This document shows, one piece after another, positions 1 through 9,188 of a stretch of 46,467 bases of DNA (positions are counted from its first letter, which is position 1; every line of letters begins with the position of its first letter). The position numbers were made by a program, and so were the translations under genes. Location: contig NZ_JARGPK010000016.1 of NCBI RefSeq assembly GCF_029212575.1, positions 1 to 46,467 of the forward strand, in the 5' to 3' direction. The DNA is from Antarcticimicrobium sp. Lineage in GTDB: Bacteria > Pseudomonadota > Alphaproteobacteria > Rhodobacterales > Rhodobacteraceae. Under the pieces are notes generated by a model. That model saw only the letters and a program-made list of their open reading frames with translations, was not told where the DNA came from and did no database searches.

Positions 1-2157
1 GTTGTCGGTGTTGACCTGTACATCCTCAAAAAAGGCGTCGATCGGCCCGCGCAGGGCGGCCATGGCCGCCATCGCCGCGGGGAAATCCTCGGCCTGCAGC
101 GCCGGGGTGATCCTGGCCTGAGCGGCGTCGAGCGCGGCGAAGAGCGCGCGTTCGCTCTCGGCCTCGGCGAACTTGGGATCGGCGCCGAAGGAATATTCCA
201 CCCCGTCCTTTTCCTCGGCCTGGGTCAGGATGTTGTGGGCGCGCTTGAAGCCCTGGATCAGGTTCTCGCCGTCCTCGGTGCCCAGCACCGCGCCGAGCGA
301 GGTGGCGCGTTTGACCAGCAGATTCAGATCGTCGTGGCCGGGCATGGCGATGCAGGCGTCGATCACGTCGTGGCGCAGGCCCTGGTCGCGCAGGTAGACC
401 TTGAGCCGGTCCTGCAGGAAGGCCATCAGGTCGGTCGAGAGATCCGGCACCAGGCCGCCGATGCTGCGCAGCAGCGACTGCTCGGAGGTGTCGACCTCGG
501 GGTCGCCCGTGAGCCGGGCCAGCACGGCGCGGAAGGCGGCGCCGAAGACCCCGTGCTCGGCGATCTCGTCGTTGACGTCGCGCAGCGCGGCAAGCTGGCT
601 TTCGTCCGCGTCGCGGTTGAGGTGGATCTTGTGGCGCAGGATCTGGGCGTCGATGTAGCGGTCGAGCGGCAGCCGCAGGTCATTGGCCAGCACCAGCCGG
701 ATCACGCCCAGCGCGGCGCGGCGCAGGGCGAAGGGGTCCTTGGAGCCGGTGGGTTTCTCGTCGATGGCCCAGAAGCCGGTCAGCGTGTCGAGCTTGTCGG
801 CCAGCGCCACGGTGACCGAGAGCGGCGCGGTGGGCACGTCGTCGGAGGGGCCCAGCGGCGAGTAATGCTCTTCGGCAACGGCGGCGATGTCCGGGCCGTG
901 ACCGGCGGCGGCGATGTAATAGCGGCCCATAACCCCCTGAAGTTCGGGGAATTCATAGACCATTTCCGAGGACAGGTCGGCCTTGGCCAGATCGGCGGCC
1001 AGCTGCGCGGCGCCCTTGTCGGCGCCCACGGCAGAGGCCAGTTCGCGGGCCAGCGCGGCGATCCGGCGGATGCGTTCGCCCTGGCTGCCGAGGCGGTTGT
1101 GGAAGGTCACGTTTTCCAGCGCGCCGGTCCAGCTGCCAAGATCCGATTTCGCAACGCGCAGATCGTTTTCCCAGAAGAACTTGGCGTCCGACAGCCGCGC
1201 CGCCAGCACCTTTTGATTGCCGGCAAGGATGGTCTGCCCGTGATCGGCGGTCTCGCGGTTGGCGACGGTGACGAATTTCACGATGCGCCCCGACTTCGGA
1301 TCGCGCACCGAGAAGAATTTCTGATGCTCGCGCATCGAGGTCTGCAACACCTCGGGCGGCAGGTCGAGGAAATCCGCGCCAATCTCGCCCATCAGGACCA
1401 CGGGCCATTCCACCAGCCCCGCCACCTCGGACAGGAGGGCGGCATCCTCGACCACCTCGAGCCCGGCGGCAAAGGCGCCATTGGTGGCGTCGGCCCAGAT
1501 GTGATCGGCGCGCTCAGCAGGCGAAAGCACCACGTTCGCACGCTTGAGCTTTGCCTCGTAATCATCGAAGGAGGTGACAGAAAACCGGCCCGGCGCCATG
1601 AAGCGGTGACCCTCTGTGCTGCCGCCGGCCCTGATCCCGTCCACATCCATCGGCACCACCTGCGCGCCGCTCTCGTCGGTCAGAATGCACAGGATCGAAT
1701 GCAGCGGACGCACCCAGCGCAGGCTGCCCGCGCCCCAGCGCATCGCCTTGGGCCAGGGGAAATTGCGAATCGTCGCCTCCAGCACCTCGGCGACAATTTC
1801 GGCGGCCGGGCGGCCGGGTTTCTCGATGGTGGCGAAATAGACCGCGCCCTTGGGGGTGTCGCGTTCTTCCAGTGCCGCGCGGTCAATCCCCGCGCCGCGC
1901 AGGAACCCCTCGACCGCCTTGTCCGGGGCACCGACCTTGGGGCCCTTGCGCTCCTCGCGCAGGGCGGGCGATTCGGCGAGCAGCCCCTCGATGGCCAGCG
2001 CCAGCCGGCGCGGGGTCGAGAAGGCGGTGGCGCCGCGATAGGTGAGGCCCGCCTCGACCAGCCCGTCGGTCATCCGCTTTTTCAGATCCTCGCCGGCGCG
2101 GACCTGCATACGGGCCGGGATTTCCTCGGAAAACAGTTCGATCAGAAGGTCGGGCAT
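1..2157 (-). CDS. glyS: Glycine--tRNA ligase beta subunit (3' end outside window)
   Basis: Beta subunit of the heterotetrameric glycyl-tRNA synthetase, which charges tRNA-Gly in the cytoplasm together with GlyQ. The minus-strand reading frame is open from an ATG at 2157 to the window edge (719 codons). It begins MPDLLIELFSEEIPARMQ, the typical GlyS N-terminus, and keeps family stretches such as TYRGATAFSTPRRLA, MREHQKFFSV and FALRRAALGVIR (the HD-like domain region). The C-terminal anticodon-binding end lies beyond the left edge, so this copy is partial only because of the window. It lies downstream of glyQ with one small gene between them, all co-directional. The long plus-strand frame opposite it is a codon-bias shadow. 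Confidence 0.95.
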   Translation of the reverse strand, partial: MPDLLIELFSEEIPARMQVRAGEDLKKRMTDGLVEAGLTYRGATAFSTPRRLALAIEGLLAESPALREERKGPKVGAPDKAVEGFLRGAGIDRAALEERDTPKGAVYFATIEKPGRPAAEIVAEVLEATIRNFPWPKAMRWGAGSLRWVRPLHSILCILTDESGAQVVPMDVDGIRAGGSTEGHRFMAPGRFSVTSFDDYEAKLKRANVVLSPAERADHIWADATNGAFAAGLEVVEDAALLSEVAGLVEWPVVLMGEIGADFLDLPPEVLQTSMREHQKFFSVRDPKSGRIVKFVTVANRETADHGQTILAGNQKVLAARLSDAKFFWENDLRVAKSDLGSWTGALENVTFHNRLGSQGERIRRIAALARELASAVGADKGAAQLAADLAKADLSSEMVYEFPELQGVMGRYYIAAAGHGPDIAAVAEEHYSPLGPSDDVPTAPLSVTVALADKLDTLTGFWAIDEKPTGSKDPFALRRAALGVIRLVLANDLRLPLDRYIDAQILRHKIHLNRDADESQLAALRDVNDEIAEHGVFGAAFRAVLARLTGDPEVDTSEQSLLRSIGGLVPDLSTDLMAFLQDRLKVYLRDQGLRHDVIDACIAMPGHDDLNLLVKRATSLGAVLGTEDGENLIQGFKRAHNILTQAEEKDGVEYSFGADPKFAEAESERALFAALDAAQARITPALQAEDFPAAMAAMAALRGPIDAFFEDVQVNTDN

Positions 2158-2232
2158 CGGGGATCCTCGGGGGTTCGAGAGAGGCGGTCGGTCAGCGGAT
2201 ACAGGCGGAGGGGCGCGATTGGCAAGGGCGGG

Positions 2233-2763
2233 TCATCCGCCGGGTTCGGGCCGGGGCGGGCATTCCTCGCCCACCGGGGTGCCGTCATAGGCCTTGTGGC
2301 CGCAATCGTTCAGCTCTTCCCAGGCCCAGCCGTGGCCGTCGGGCGCGATGGCGGTGACGCGGTCGACACCGTAGGCGATGTTCTTGCGGGCGAGAAAGAC
2401 GCGGATCTCTCCGGCCTCGATCCCCTTGCCGATGGCCTCGGCGTCGAAGCAATCGAACCAGCCGGGGGCGACGCGCGGCTCTCCGCCGTCAAGCTCGATG
2501 TAGGTGGCCGCGAGATCATCGGCGGACAGACCGGTAGTGAAGCAGGACCGGTAGCGGATCGGCGAACTGTCGGCGTCGATGGCCTGGAAATCGGCATAGG
2601 CGATGGGTTCGGACGCCCCGGTCGCGGTGGCGACAAGCTGCACGTCCTGCCCCGGCGTCGGGGTGACGCGGTAGTAATAGCCGTAGACCTGCAGGTAATA
2701 GATCGCCCCGCCCGCAATCAGCGCGCAGAGGACGATCAGGGAGGCGATGATCTTGCCGTTCAT
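2233..2763 (-). CDS. Small membrane-anchored protein between glyQ and glyS (DUF6446-like)
   Basis: A 176-residue protein of unknown function. It has one N-terminal membrane segment (about residues 5-24, IIASLIVLCALIAGGAIYYL) followed by a soluble domain, so it is probably a type II anchored periplasmic protein. Four cysteines (in YRSCF, WFDCF, LNDCG and EECPP) could form disulfides. Its start is 25 bases after the glyQ stop and its end is 75 bases before glyS, so it is almost certainly co-transcribed with both synthetase subunits. From memory it matches the DUF6446-type proteins kept at this position in Rhodobacterales; that family name is recalled, not searched. No catalytic motif is visible. 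Confidence 0.75.
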   Translation of the reverse strand: MNGKIIASLIVLCALIAGGAIYYLQVYGYYYRVTPTPGQDVQLVATATGASEPIAYADFQAIDADSSPIRYRSCFTTGLSADDLAATYIELDGGEPRVAPGWFDCFDAEAIGKGIEAGEIRVFLARKNIAYGVDRVTAIAPDGHGWAWEELNDCGHKAYDGTPVGEECPPRPEPGG

Positions 2764-2788
2764 GAATGGATCTCCGCGCCGGGCGACC

Positions 2789-3718
2789 TCACGCCGCCGC
2801 GCCCCCTGCCTCGGTCAGCACGAAGGCATCGGCGCATTTCGTGGCCAGCGCCCGGACCCGGCCGATATAGGCCTGGCGTTCGGTGACCGAGATCACGCCG
2901 CGCGCATCGAGCAGATTAAAGAGGTGGCTGGCCTTGATGCACTGGTCATAGGCCGGGTGCGCCATGATGATCGTCTTGCCGGTCTTGGGATCCTCGTGCG
3001 GATGCGAAAGTATCGCCTCGCATTCGGCCTCGGCATCCTCGAAATGGCGCAGGAGCATCTCGGTCTCGGCCACGTCGAAGTTGAAGCGCGAGTATTCCTG
3101 TTCGGTCTGGCGGAACACGTCGCCGTATTTCATCGCGATCGGCGCTTGCGGGTCGTTGTAGGGCATGTCCATCACGTGGTCGATGCCCAGCACATACATC
3201 GCCAGCCGTTCGAGCCCATAGGTCAGCTCGCCCGAGACCGGCTTGCAGTCATGGCCGCCGACCTGCTGGAAATAGGTGAACTGCGACACTTCCATACCGT
3301 CGCACCAGACCTCCCATCCAAGACCCCAGGCGCCCAGTGTCGGGCTTTCCCAGTCATCCTCGACAAAGCGGATGTCGTGCAGGTCCATGTCAATGCCGAT
3401 CGCCTCGAGGCTGCCGAGATAGAGCGCCTGAAGGTCCGGCGGGCTGGGTTTGATCAGCACCTGGAACTGGTAATAATGCTGCAGCCGATTGGGGTTCTCG
3501 CCATAGCGGCCGTCGGTGGGCCGGCGCGAGGGCTGCACATAGGCCGCCGCCCAGGATTTCGAGCCCAGCGCGCGCAGCGTGGTGGCGGGGTGAAAGGTGC
3601 CCGCGCCCACCTCCATGTCATAGGGTTGCAGCACGGCGCAGCCCTTGCCCGCCCAGTAGGTTTGCAGGCGCAGGATGATCTCCTGGAAGGAACGCGGGGG
3701 CGCGGGTTTGTCAATCAT
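2789..3718 (-). CDS. glyQ: Glycine--tRNA ligase alpha subunit
   Basis: Catalytic alpha subunit of the bacterial-type glycyl-tRNA synthetase, which activates glycine and transfers it to tRNA-Gly with GlyS. The 309-residue length is normal. The N-terminus carries the family signature [17 protein letters not shown] followed by [17 protein letters not shown], then [19 protein letters not shown], the class II motif 2 region. First gene of a glyQ / small membrane protein / glyS operon read leftwards. The 168-base gap to the divergent gene at 3887 should hold the promoters for both directions. Confidence 0.97.
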   Translation of the reverse strand: MIDKPAPPRSFQEIILRLQTYWAGKGCAVLQPYDMEVGAGTFHPATTLRALGSKSWAAAYVQPSRRPTDGRYGENPNRLQHYYQFQVLIKPSPPDLQALYLGSLEAIGIDMDLHDIRFVEDDWESPTLGAWGLGWEVWCDGMEVSQFTYFQQVGGHDCKPVSGELTYGLERLAMYVLGIDHVMDMPYNDPQAPIAMKYGDVFRQTEQEYSRFNFDVAETEMLLRHFEDAEAECEAILSHPHEDPKTGKTIIMAHPAYDQCIKASHLFNLLDARGVISVTERQAYIGRVRALATKCADAFVLTEAGGAAA

Positions 3719-3886
3719 GGCGTGGGTCTTTCCTGTACCGTGCGAGGCGCGCCTTTCCTAGGCCCCCGGCGAACGGGGGTCAACGCGCAACAGGGGGAAA
3801 TCGGCGGGTTTAAAGGCATGGCCAACGGGCATGTTTCCTGATTATGTGCCAGAAATATTCGAGTTTGCCAGAATAAGAGAGCGATA

Positions 3887-5605
3887 ATGCAACGAGTGTT
3901 TGCCGCGTTTGTTTTCCTCACCTTTGCCCTGCTGCGCCCGGCGCTGGCGCAGGAGGCGGCCTGGGTCCAGGTCGAGGCCCATCCCAGCCTGCTCACCGCG
4001 CAGCAGCGCGCCAGCCAGTTCGCCGGCCGTCTTGCGGACGTGAACGGGTTCGCCCTGGGCGGCGGCTGGTACGGCATCGCCCTGGGGCCCTATACCCGCC
4101 CCGACGCGGAACGGGTGCTGCGGGTCTACCGGCTTCAGGGGCAGATCCCGCAGGACAGTTATGTCGTGGATTCGGGGAATTTCGGCCAGCAGTTCTGGCC
4201 GGTCGGCGACAATGCGCTGACCACCCAGGCGCCGCAGACGCAACTGGCGCAGGCCGAGCCGCGGCCCGAACCGGAGCCCGCCGACGAGACCCCGGCGGAG
4301 GCGCGGCGTGGCGAGCGGCTGTTGAACGCGGATGAGCGGCGCGCGTTGCAGGTGGCGCTGAAGGCGGCGGGCTTTTATGCCTCGTCGATCGACGGCGCCT
4401 TTGGCCGGGGCACGCGGGCGGCGATGTCGGACTGGCAGAGCGCGCGCGGGTATGAGCCCACCGGGGTTCTGACGACGCGCCAGCGGCAGGCGTTGATGGA
4501 TGAATACAACGCGCCGCTGATCAGTGTCGGCATGCGCGCCCATACCGACGACCGCGCCGGGATCGCGCTGCAGATGCCGATGGGCGCGGTGCGCTTCACA
4601 AAATACGAATCCCCCTTTGCCCATTACGACGCCACCGGCGACCTGGGGGTGCGGGTGCTGCTGATCAGCCAGCCAGGCGACCGGGCCACGCTCTATGGTC
4701 TGTACGACATCATGCAGACGCTGGAGATCGTCCCCTTGGAGGGGCCACGGTCGCGCGACGGCGACAGCTTTACCCTCGAGGGGCGCGGCCGGGGCATCGT
4801 CTCTTACACCCAGGCGGAGCTGAAGGCGGGGCAGATCAAGGGCTTTACCCTGATCTGGCCGGCGGGCGACGAGGATCGCCGCAACCGGGTTCTGACCGAG
4901 ATGAAGGCCAGTTTCGAGCGGCTGGAAGGGGTGCTCGACCCCGCCGCCGGGGCCGATGCCCCGCAAAGCGTCGATCTGATCTCGGGGCTGACGGTGCGCA
5001 AGCCGAAGATGTCCCGCTCGGGCTTCTATATCGACGCCGCCGGCACCGTGCTGACCGCGGCCGAAGCGGTGCAGGGCTGCACACGGATCACGCTGGACCA
5101 CGATTATCCGGCGCGGGTGGTGGCGCTGGACGAGGGCGCCGGGCTGGCGGTGCTGCGCCCCGAGGTGCCGCTGGCGCCGATGGCGGTGGCGCGGCTGCGT
5201 CCGGGCGCGCCGCGGCTGCAAGCGGATGTCGCGGTTTCGGGCTATTCCTATGGCGGGGTGCTGGGCGCGCCGACGCTGACCTTTGGCACCGTGGCCGACC
5301 TCAAGGGGTTGCAGGGTGAGGAAGGGCTGACACGGCTGGCGCTTGCGCCGCTGCCGGGGGATGCCGGCGGGCCGGTACTGGACATTGGCGGCGGGGTTCT
5401 GGGCCTGCTGCTGCCTGTGCCCGCCGACGGCCAGCGCCTGCCCGACGACGTGAGCTTTGCCGCCGATACCGGGGTGATCCGCGCCATGCTGGCCGAGGCC
5501 GGGGTGATGATCGCGGAAGAGGCACTGGCGGGCGCGCCGCTGCCGCCGGACGATTTGAGCAAGCTGGCGCTGGGCATGACCGTGCTGGTGGGCTGCTGGG
5601 AGTGA
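3887..5605 (+). CDS. Exported SPOR/peptidoglycan-binding protein with inactive trypsin-like domain
   Basis: A 572-residue exported protein. Residues 1-21 form a signal peptide ending ALA before QEAA. Residues about 25-95 look like a SPOR-type domain (WVQVEAHPSLLTAQQRA ... WYGIALGPY). Residues about 147-208 are a peptidoglycan_binding_1 domain (LKAAGFYASSIDGAFGRGTRAA). Residues about 365-540 have the fold signature of a trypsin-like protease, but all three triad positions are replaced: VLTAAE has Glu393 where His is expected, GAGLAVL has Gly419 in place of Asp, and GDAGGPV has Ala493 in place of Ser. It is therefore probably a non-catalytic binding or scaffold protein at the cell wall. Divergent from glyQ and followed by a strong terminator, so likely monocistronic. 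Confidence 0.85.
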   Translation: MQRVFAAFVFLTFALLRPALAQEAAWVQVEAHPSLLTAQQRASQFAGRLADVNGFALGGGWYGIALGPYTRPDAERVLRVYRLQGQIPQDSYVVDSGNFGQQFWPVGDNALTTQAPQTQLAQAEPRPEPEPADETPAEARRGERLLNADERRALQVALKAAGFYASSIDGAFGRGTRAAMSDWQSARGYEPTGVLTTRQRQALMDEYNAPLISVGMRAHTDDRAGIALQMPMGAVRFTKYESPFAHYDATGDLGVRVLLISQPGDRATLYGLYDIMQTLEIVPLEGPRSRDGDSFTLEGRGRGIVSYTQAELKAGQIKGFTLIWPAGDEDRRNRVLTEMKASFERLEGVLDPAAGADAPQSVDLISGLTVRKPKMSRSGFYIDAAGTVLTAAEAVQGCTRITLDHDYPARVVALDEGAGLAVLRPEVPLAPMAVARLRPGAPRLQADVAVSGYSYGGVLGAPTLTFGTVADLKGLQGEEGLTRLALAPLPGDAGGPVLDIGGGVLGLLLPVPADGQRLPDDVSFAADTGVIRAMLAEAGVMIAEEALAGAPLPPDDLSKLALGMTVLVGCWE

Positions 5606-5629
5606 GCACCGCGAAAAGATGACGACCAG

Positions 5630-5668
5630 ACGCCCGGGCGGTTGTGAACGGCCCGGGCGTTTTCATTT
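5630..5668 (+). terminator. Intrinsic terminator after the pseudo-protease gene
   Basis: A 10-bp perfect stem (ACGCCCGGGC at 5630-5639 with GCCCGGGCGT at 5651-5660) and an 11-base loop, followed by TTTTCATTT. It lies 25 bases after the stop at 5605 and ends that transcription unit. Confidence 0.8.
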
Positions 5669-5777
5669 CCGCCACCCGGTGCCCGCCCCGTTGCCCTGAC
5701 GCCGTGGCGCGGCGCAAAGCCCCCTTTTCCCCGCGCGGCAAGCTGTTAGATTGACGCCGATCATCGAAGGGAACCCA

Positions 5778-6320
5778 ATGCCCCGCTATGAATACAAGGT
5801 GGTTCCGGCCCCCGCCAAGGGCCGCAAGGCCAAGGGTGTGAAGACGCCCGAGGCGCGCTTTGCGCTGTCGGTCGAGACCGTTCTGAACCAGATGGGCGCC
5901 GACGGGTGGGAGTACCTGCGCGCCGAGCTGCTGCCCAGCGACGAGCGCAGCGGGCTGACCGGATCGACCACCCATTGGCGCAACGTTCTGGTGTTCCGGC
6001 GCCCGGTGGACCGCGTGGAAGAGTCGTTCCAACCGCGGCTGATCGAGGCGCCGGACCCGGCCGCCGCACCGCTGGTCGCCGCCCCCGACCCCACCGCGCC
6101 CGCGCCGCCCGAACCCGGCGCACCGGCGCCCTGGCCGGCCGATCCGGGCGAGCCGCCGCTGCAGGAAACACCGGCGGTGCGGGCGGATGACGACAACGGA
6201 GCAGAGGACAACGGGGTAGAGGATACCGAAGACAGCACCGGGCTTGGTGCGGCGCTGACCGCACGGGCCAGGAAGGCGCGGAACGAGGACGGCGGCGGGG
6301 ACGGCAGCAGCGAAAGCTGA
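5778..6320 (+). CDS. DUF4177-type protein with Pro/Ala-rich tail
   Basis: A 180-residue protein of unknown function. The first 80 residues (MPRYEYKVVPAPAKG ... QMGADGWEYLRAE ... WRNVLVFRRP) fit the small DUF4177 fold, with its typical YEYKVV opening and DGWEL-like motif. The rest is a low-complexity tail rich in Pro, Ala and acidic residues, probably disordered. The ATG at 5778 is chosen because GAAGGGAAC stands just upstream as a ribosome-binding site and the family domain starts there; an in-frame ATG at 5751 would add nine residues. No membrane segment is visible. Confidence 0.75.
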   Translation: MPRYEYKVVPAPAKGRKAKGVKTPEARFALSVETVLNQMGADGWEYLRAELLPSDERSGLTGSTTHWRNVLVFRRPVDRVEESFQPRLIEAPDPAAAPLVAAPDPTAPAPPEPGAPAPWPADPGEPPLQETPAVRADDDNGAEDNGVEDTEDSTGLGAALTARARKARNEDGGGDGSSES

Positions 6321-6350
6321 AGCGCCGCCGGATTCCAGCCGTTCCGGGTT

Positions 6351-6608
6351 CTAGCCGTCGATGTCGAGCGCCAGCGCGTGGATGCGCCCGACCAGATCGG
6401 CGCCCAGCGCCGCATGCACCGCGCGGTGCCGTTGCAGCCGGCTTTGCCCGGCAAAGCCCGGCGCGCGGATCGCGACGCGAAAGTGGCTCTCGCCGCCATC
6501 GCGATACCCGGCATGGCCGCGATGGCTCTCGCTTTCGTCGATCACCTCCAGCGCGGTCGGCGCGAATGCCTCCCGCAACCGGGTTTCAATTTCGTCACTT
6601 ACACCCAT
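6351..6608 (-). CDS. bolA: BolA family protein
   Basis: An 85-residue BolA/IbaG-type protein; the family partners monothiol glutaredoxins in iron-sulfur handling and can act as a morphology or transcription factor. The sequence MGVSDEIETRLREAFAP, then ESESHRGHAGY and the helix-turn-helix-like GQSRLQRHRAVHAALG, is diagnostic; the glutaredoxin-facing His of the SH.GH region is present. The ATG at 6608 is preferred over an in-frame TTG at 6626 because homologues begin here. Divergent from the J-domain gene at 6717, so the 108-base gap holds both promoters. Confidence 0.88.
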   Translation of the reverse strand: MGVSDEIETRLREAFAPTALEVIDESESHRGHAGYRDGGESHFRVAIRAPGFAGQSRLQRHRAVHAALGADLVGRIHALALDIDG

Positions 6609-6716
6609 ATTCCGCTCATCCGGCAAAAAAACCGCCGCCCCCTCTTCTATCTCCCGCCACTTAGATTAAACTCTGGCGTCCGAGTCCAGAACGCCCCGTC
6701 GCAAAGGAGCAGCGCG

Positions 6717-7343
6717 ATGTCAAAACCGGATCCGTTTGGCTTCGATATGTCCGTATCTTCCGCCAAGAAGCGCAATCCCCGCGGGCGGCGCGGCATGTCG
6801 GGGGCGTCGGAAACCTCAACCCGTGTCTGCGCTCACGAAGGGTGCAAGGAGGCCGGTAAGTTCCGCGCGCCCAAGGCGCCGGACGTGTTGGACGACTACC
6901 TGTGGTTCTGCCAGCAGCATGTGCGCGAGTATAACCAGAAGTGGAACTTCTTCGAGGGCACCACCGAGGCCGAGCTGAACGCGCAGCAGAGCAAGGACAA
7001 GGTGTGGGAGCGCGCCACCCGCCCGATGGGCGACCCGGAGGCGCGGGCCTGGGCCCGGCTGGGGATCGAGGACCCGCACCAGGTGCTGGGCCAGAACGCC
7101 ACCCAGAACCCCGGACGCGGACAGGCCAAGAGCCGCCGCCTGCCGCCGACCGAACGCCGTGCGATCGAGATCCTGGAGGCCAAGGACGGCTGGACCAAGA
7201 CCGAGGTGCGGCGCGCCTACAAGAAGCTGATCAAGGTGCTGCACCCGGACATGAACGGCGGCGACCGCAGCCAGGAAGAGCAGCTGCAGGAGGTGGTCTG
7301 GGCCTGGGACCAGATCAAGGAAAGCCGCAACTTCAAGGACTGA
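6717..7343 (+). CDS. J-domain protein with N-terminal Cys/His region
   Basis: A 208-residue DnaJ-like co-chaperone, expected to stimulate the ATPase of an Hsp70. The J domain is at the C-terminus (about residues 150-208), with the essential HPD triad at residues 176-178 inside LIKVLHPDMNGGD. The N-terminal half carries VCAHEGC and FCQQH, a possible metal-binding site (CxxxxC plus C/H). This architecture differs from true DnaJ, which has the J domain first. The start has a strong ribosome-binding site, AAAGGAGC, seven bases upstream. It lies before cobS on the same strand with msrB between on the other strand. The Hsp70 client is not evident. Confidence 0.88.
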   Translation: MSKPDPFGFDMSVSSAKKRNPRGRRGMSGASETSTRVCAHEGCKEAGKFRAPKAPDVLDDYLWFCQQHVREYNQKWNFFEGTTEAELNAQQSKDKVWERATRPMGDPEARAWARLGIEDPHQVLGQNATQNPGRGQAKSRRLPPTERRAIEILEAKDGWTKTEVRRAYKKLIKVLHPDMNGGDRSQEEQLQEVVWAWDQIKESRNFKD

Positions 7344-7364
7344 GGGCGGCGCGGAGCGCGGGCG

Positions 7365-7847
7365 TCAGGCCGGTTTGAACACCAGGCTCACCCCGTTGAT
7401 GCAGTGGCGTTTGCCGGTGGGCGCGGGGCCGTCGTTGAAGACATGGCCCAGGTGGCTGCCGCAGCGGCGGCAGTGGCATTCGGTGCGCACCATCAGAAGC
7501 CTGCGGTCGCGCCGGGTGCCGATGGCGTCGGGCAGGCCTTGATAGAAGCTGGGCCAGCCGGTGCCGCTGTCGAACTTGTGATCGGAGGAATAGAGCGGCA
7601 GGTCGCAGCCCCGGCAGTGGTAGAGGCCGGGGTCGTAGGTCTTGTCGAGCGGCGAGGTGAAGGCGCGTTCGGTGGCCTCCTCGCGCATCACCGCATATTG
7701 CAGATCGGTGAGCATGGCGCGCCATTCGGCCTCGGTCCGGGTGATCTCGAAGACCTCTTCGGCGGCGGGGGCACGATCGGCCCGCAGCAGGGCGAGGCCT
7801 CCGGCCGCGGCGGCGGCGGTGACGGTCAGGAAGGTTCGGCGGTGCAT
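7365..7847 (-). CDS. msrB: Peptide-methionine (R)-S-oxide reductase, Tat-exported
   Basis: Reduces the R epimer of methionine sulfoxide in proteins. 160 residues. The N-terminus MHRRTFLTVTAAAAAGG is a twin-arginine signal, so the enzyme is probably periplasmic. The zinc site is complete (C78, C81 in YHCRGC; C126, C129 in CRRC). GTGWPSF and GHVFNDGP are family motifs, and catalytic Cys149 sits in RHCING. An ATG start at 7847 fits the Tat motif. It converges with the J-domain gene (21 bases between stops) and diverges from cobS. Export implies repair of oxidised envelope proteins; the electron donor is not in this window. Confidence 0.93.
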   Translation of the reverse strand: MHRRTFLTVTAAAAAGGLALLRADRAPAAEEVFEITRTEAEWRAMLTDLQYAVMREEATERAFTSPLDKTYDPGLYHCRGCDLPLYSSDHKFDSGTGWPSFYQGLPDAIGTRRDRRLLMVRTECHCRRCGSHLGHVFNDGPAPTGKRHCINGVSLVFKPA

Positions 7848-8069
7848 GGCGGGTTCCTTTCGGCCTGCGGGATGGCGGCGCGTTAGGCCAAACATAGGCC
7901 ATTCCGCCCCGCCCCGCGCATCAAACCGGCGTGAGCACCGCCCCCGCGCATCCCCCCGGCGCGCGCGGCGGGGGGACGCGGGGTTTCGCCGCCGCAAGCC
8001 TTCCCCTTGCCTCTGCCCGCGATATGATGCACCAGAGTGCGAACACGATGAGGGATCAAGGACTGGCAG

Positions 8070-9056
8070 ATGGCGGACGGCACGATGGATTATGGCACGA
8101 AACCCACCGAGAGCATCTCGGTCCGCGATGTGTTCGGCATCGACACGGACATGACGGTAAAGGGCTTTGCCGAACGTGGCGACCGCGTGCCCGAGATCGA
8201 CACCACCTACAAGTTCGATCCCGATACCACGCTGGCGATCCTGGCCGGGTTCTCCCACAATCGCCGGGTGATGATCCAGGGCTATCACGGGACCGGCAAA
8301 TCGACCCATATCGAACAGGTCGCCGCCCGGCTGAACTGGCCCGCCGTGCGGGTCAACCTGGACAGCCACATCAGCCGGATCGACCTGATCGGCAAGGATG
8401 CGATCAAGCTGCGTGACGGCAAGCAGGTGACCGAGTTTCACGAGGGCATTCTGCCCTGGGCGCTGCGCAACCCGGTGGCCATCGTGTTCGACGAATACGA
8501 CGCGGGCCGCGCCGACGTGATGTTCGTGATCCAGCGGGTGCTGGAACATGACGGCAAGCTGACCCTTCTGGACCAGAACGAGATCATCACGCCGCATCCC
8601 TGTTTCCGCCTGTTCGCCACCGCCAACACGGTCGGTCTGGGCGATACCACGGGCCTTTATCACGGGGTGCAGCAGATCAACCAGGCGCAGATGGACCGCT
8701 GGTCGATGGTGGCGACGCTGAACTATCTCAGCCATGACGCCGAAACCATGATCGTGCTGGGCAAGGCGCCGCATTTCAACTCCGAGAAGGGCCGCAAGAC
8801 CATCGGCCATATGGTGACGGTGGCCGACCTGACGCGGACCGCATTCATGAACGGCGATCTTTCCACGGTGATGAGCCCGCGGACGGTGATCAACTGGGCC
8901 TGGAATGCCGAGATCTTCCGCGATGTCGGCTATGCCTTCCGGCTGACCTTCCTCAACAAATGCGACGAGTTGGAGCGCCAGACGGTGGCGGAATTCTACC
9001 AGCGCTGCTTTGACGAGGAACTGCCGGAAAGCGCGGCGAGCACCGCTCTGGTGTAA
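8070..9056 (+). CDS. cobS: Cobaltochelatase subunit CobS
   Basis: AAA+ ATPase subunit of the aerobic cobalt chelatase (CobN-CobS-CobT), which inserts cobalt into hydrogenobyrinic acid a,c-diamide on the way to vitamin B12. 328 residues, the usual length. Walker A is GYHGTGKST (71-79), Walker B is VAIVFDEYD with D141 and E142, and an MDRWS arginine-finger region follows. The ATG at 8070 has AAGGA upstream. It forms the ATPase ring with CobT, encoded 950 bases downstream; a racemase-like gene and a terminator stand between them. CobN is not in this window. Confidence 0.96.
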   Translation: MADGTMDYGTKPTESISVRDVFGIDTDMTVKGFAERGDRVPEIDTTYKFDPDTTLAILAGFSHNRRVMIQGYHGTGKSTHIEQVAARLNWPAVRVNLDSHISRIDLIGKDAIKLRDGKQVTEFHEGILPWALRNPVAIVFDEYDAGRADVMFVIQRVLEHDGKLTLLDQNEIITPHPCFRLFATANTVGLGDTTGLYHGVQQINQAQMDRWSMVATLNYLSHDAETMIVLGKAPHFNSEKGRKTIGHMVTVADLTRTAFMNGDLSTVMSPRTVINWAWNAEIFRDVGYAFRLTFLNKCDELERQTVAEFYQRCFDEELPESAASTALV

Positions 9057-9083
9057 CGCCCGGTCGAGGGACACGGACAAGAT

Positions 9084-9116
9084 GGGCGCGGGCCGGGGAC
9101 GGTCGGCGCCCTTTTT
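9084..9116 (+). terminator. Intrinsic terminator after cobS
   Basis: GGGCGC (9084-9089) pairs with GCGCCC (9106-9111), and an inner GGCCG/CGGTC stem extends it around a GGGA loop. TTTTT follows at once. It separates cobS from the racemase and cobT, so cobT probably has its own promoter or depends on readthrough. Confidence 0.75.
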
Positions 9117-9188
9117 CTGTGCGGCCCTGCGCTTGCGGTTTGGCGTGGGTTGCCCCTAGGCTGGCGCGGCACGAGAAGGAGCTTTCCC

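Noticed and set aside
235-2886. 883-residue plus-strand open frame
   Set aside because: It is antisense to glyS and its neighbour, with a Gly/Arg/His-rich composition typical of GC-rich shadow frames; glyS is unmistakable on the other strand.
6609-6626. Six-residue longer BolA starting at TTG
   Set aside because: The ATG at 6608 matches the usual BolA N-terminus and length.
7848-9080. Extension of the MsrB frame upstream to 571 residues
   Set aside because: It runs antisense through cobS; the Tat signal fixes the start at 7847.
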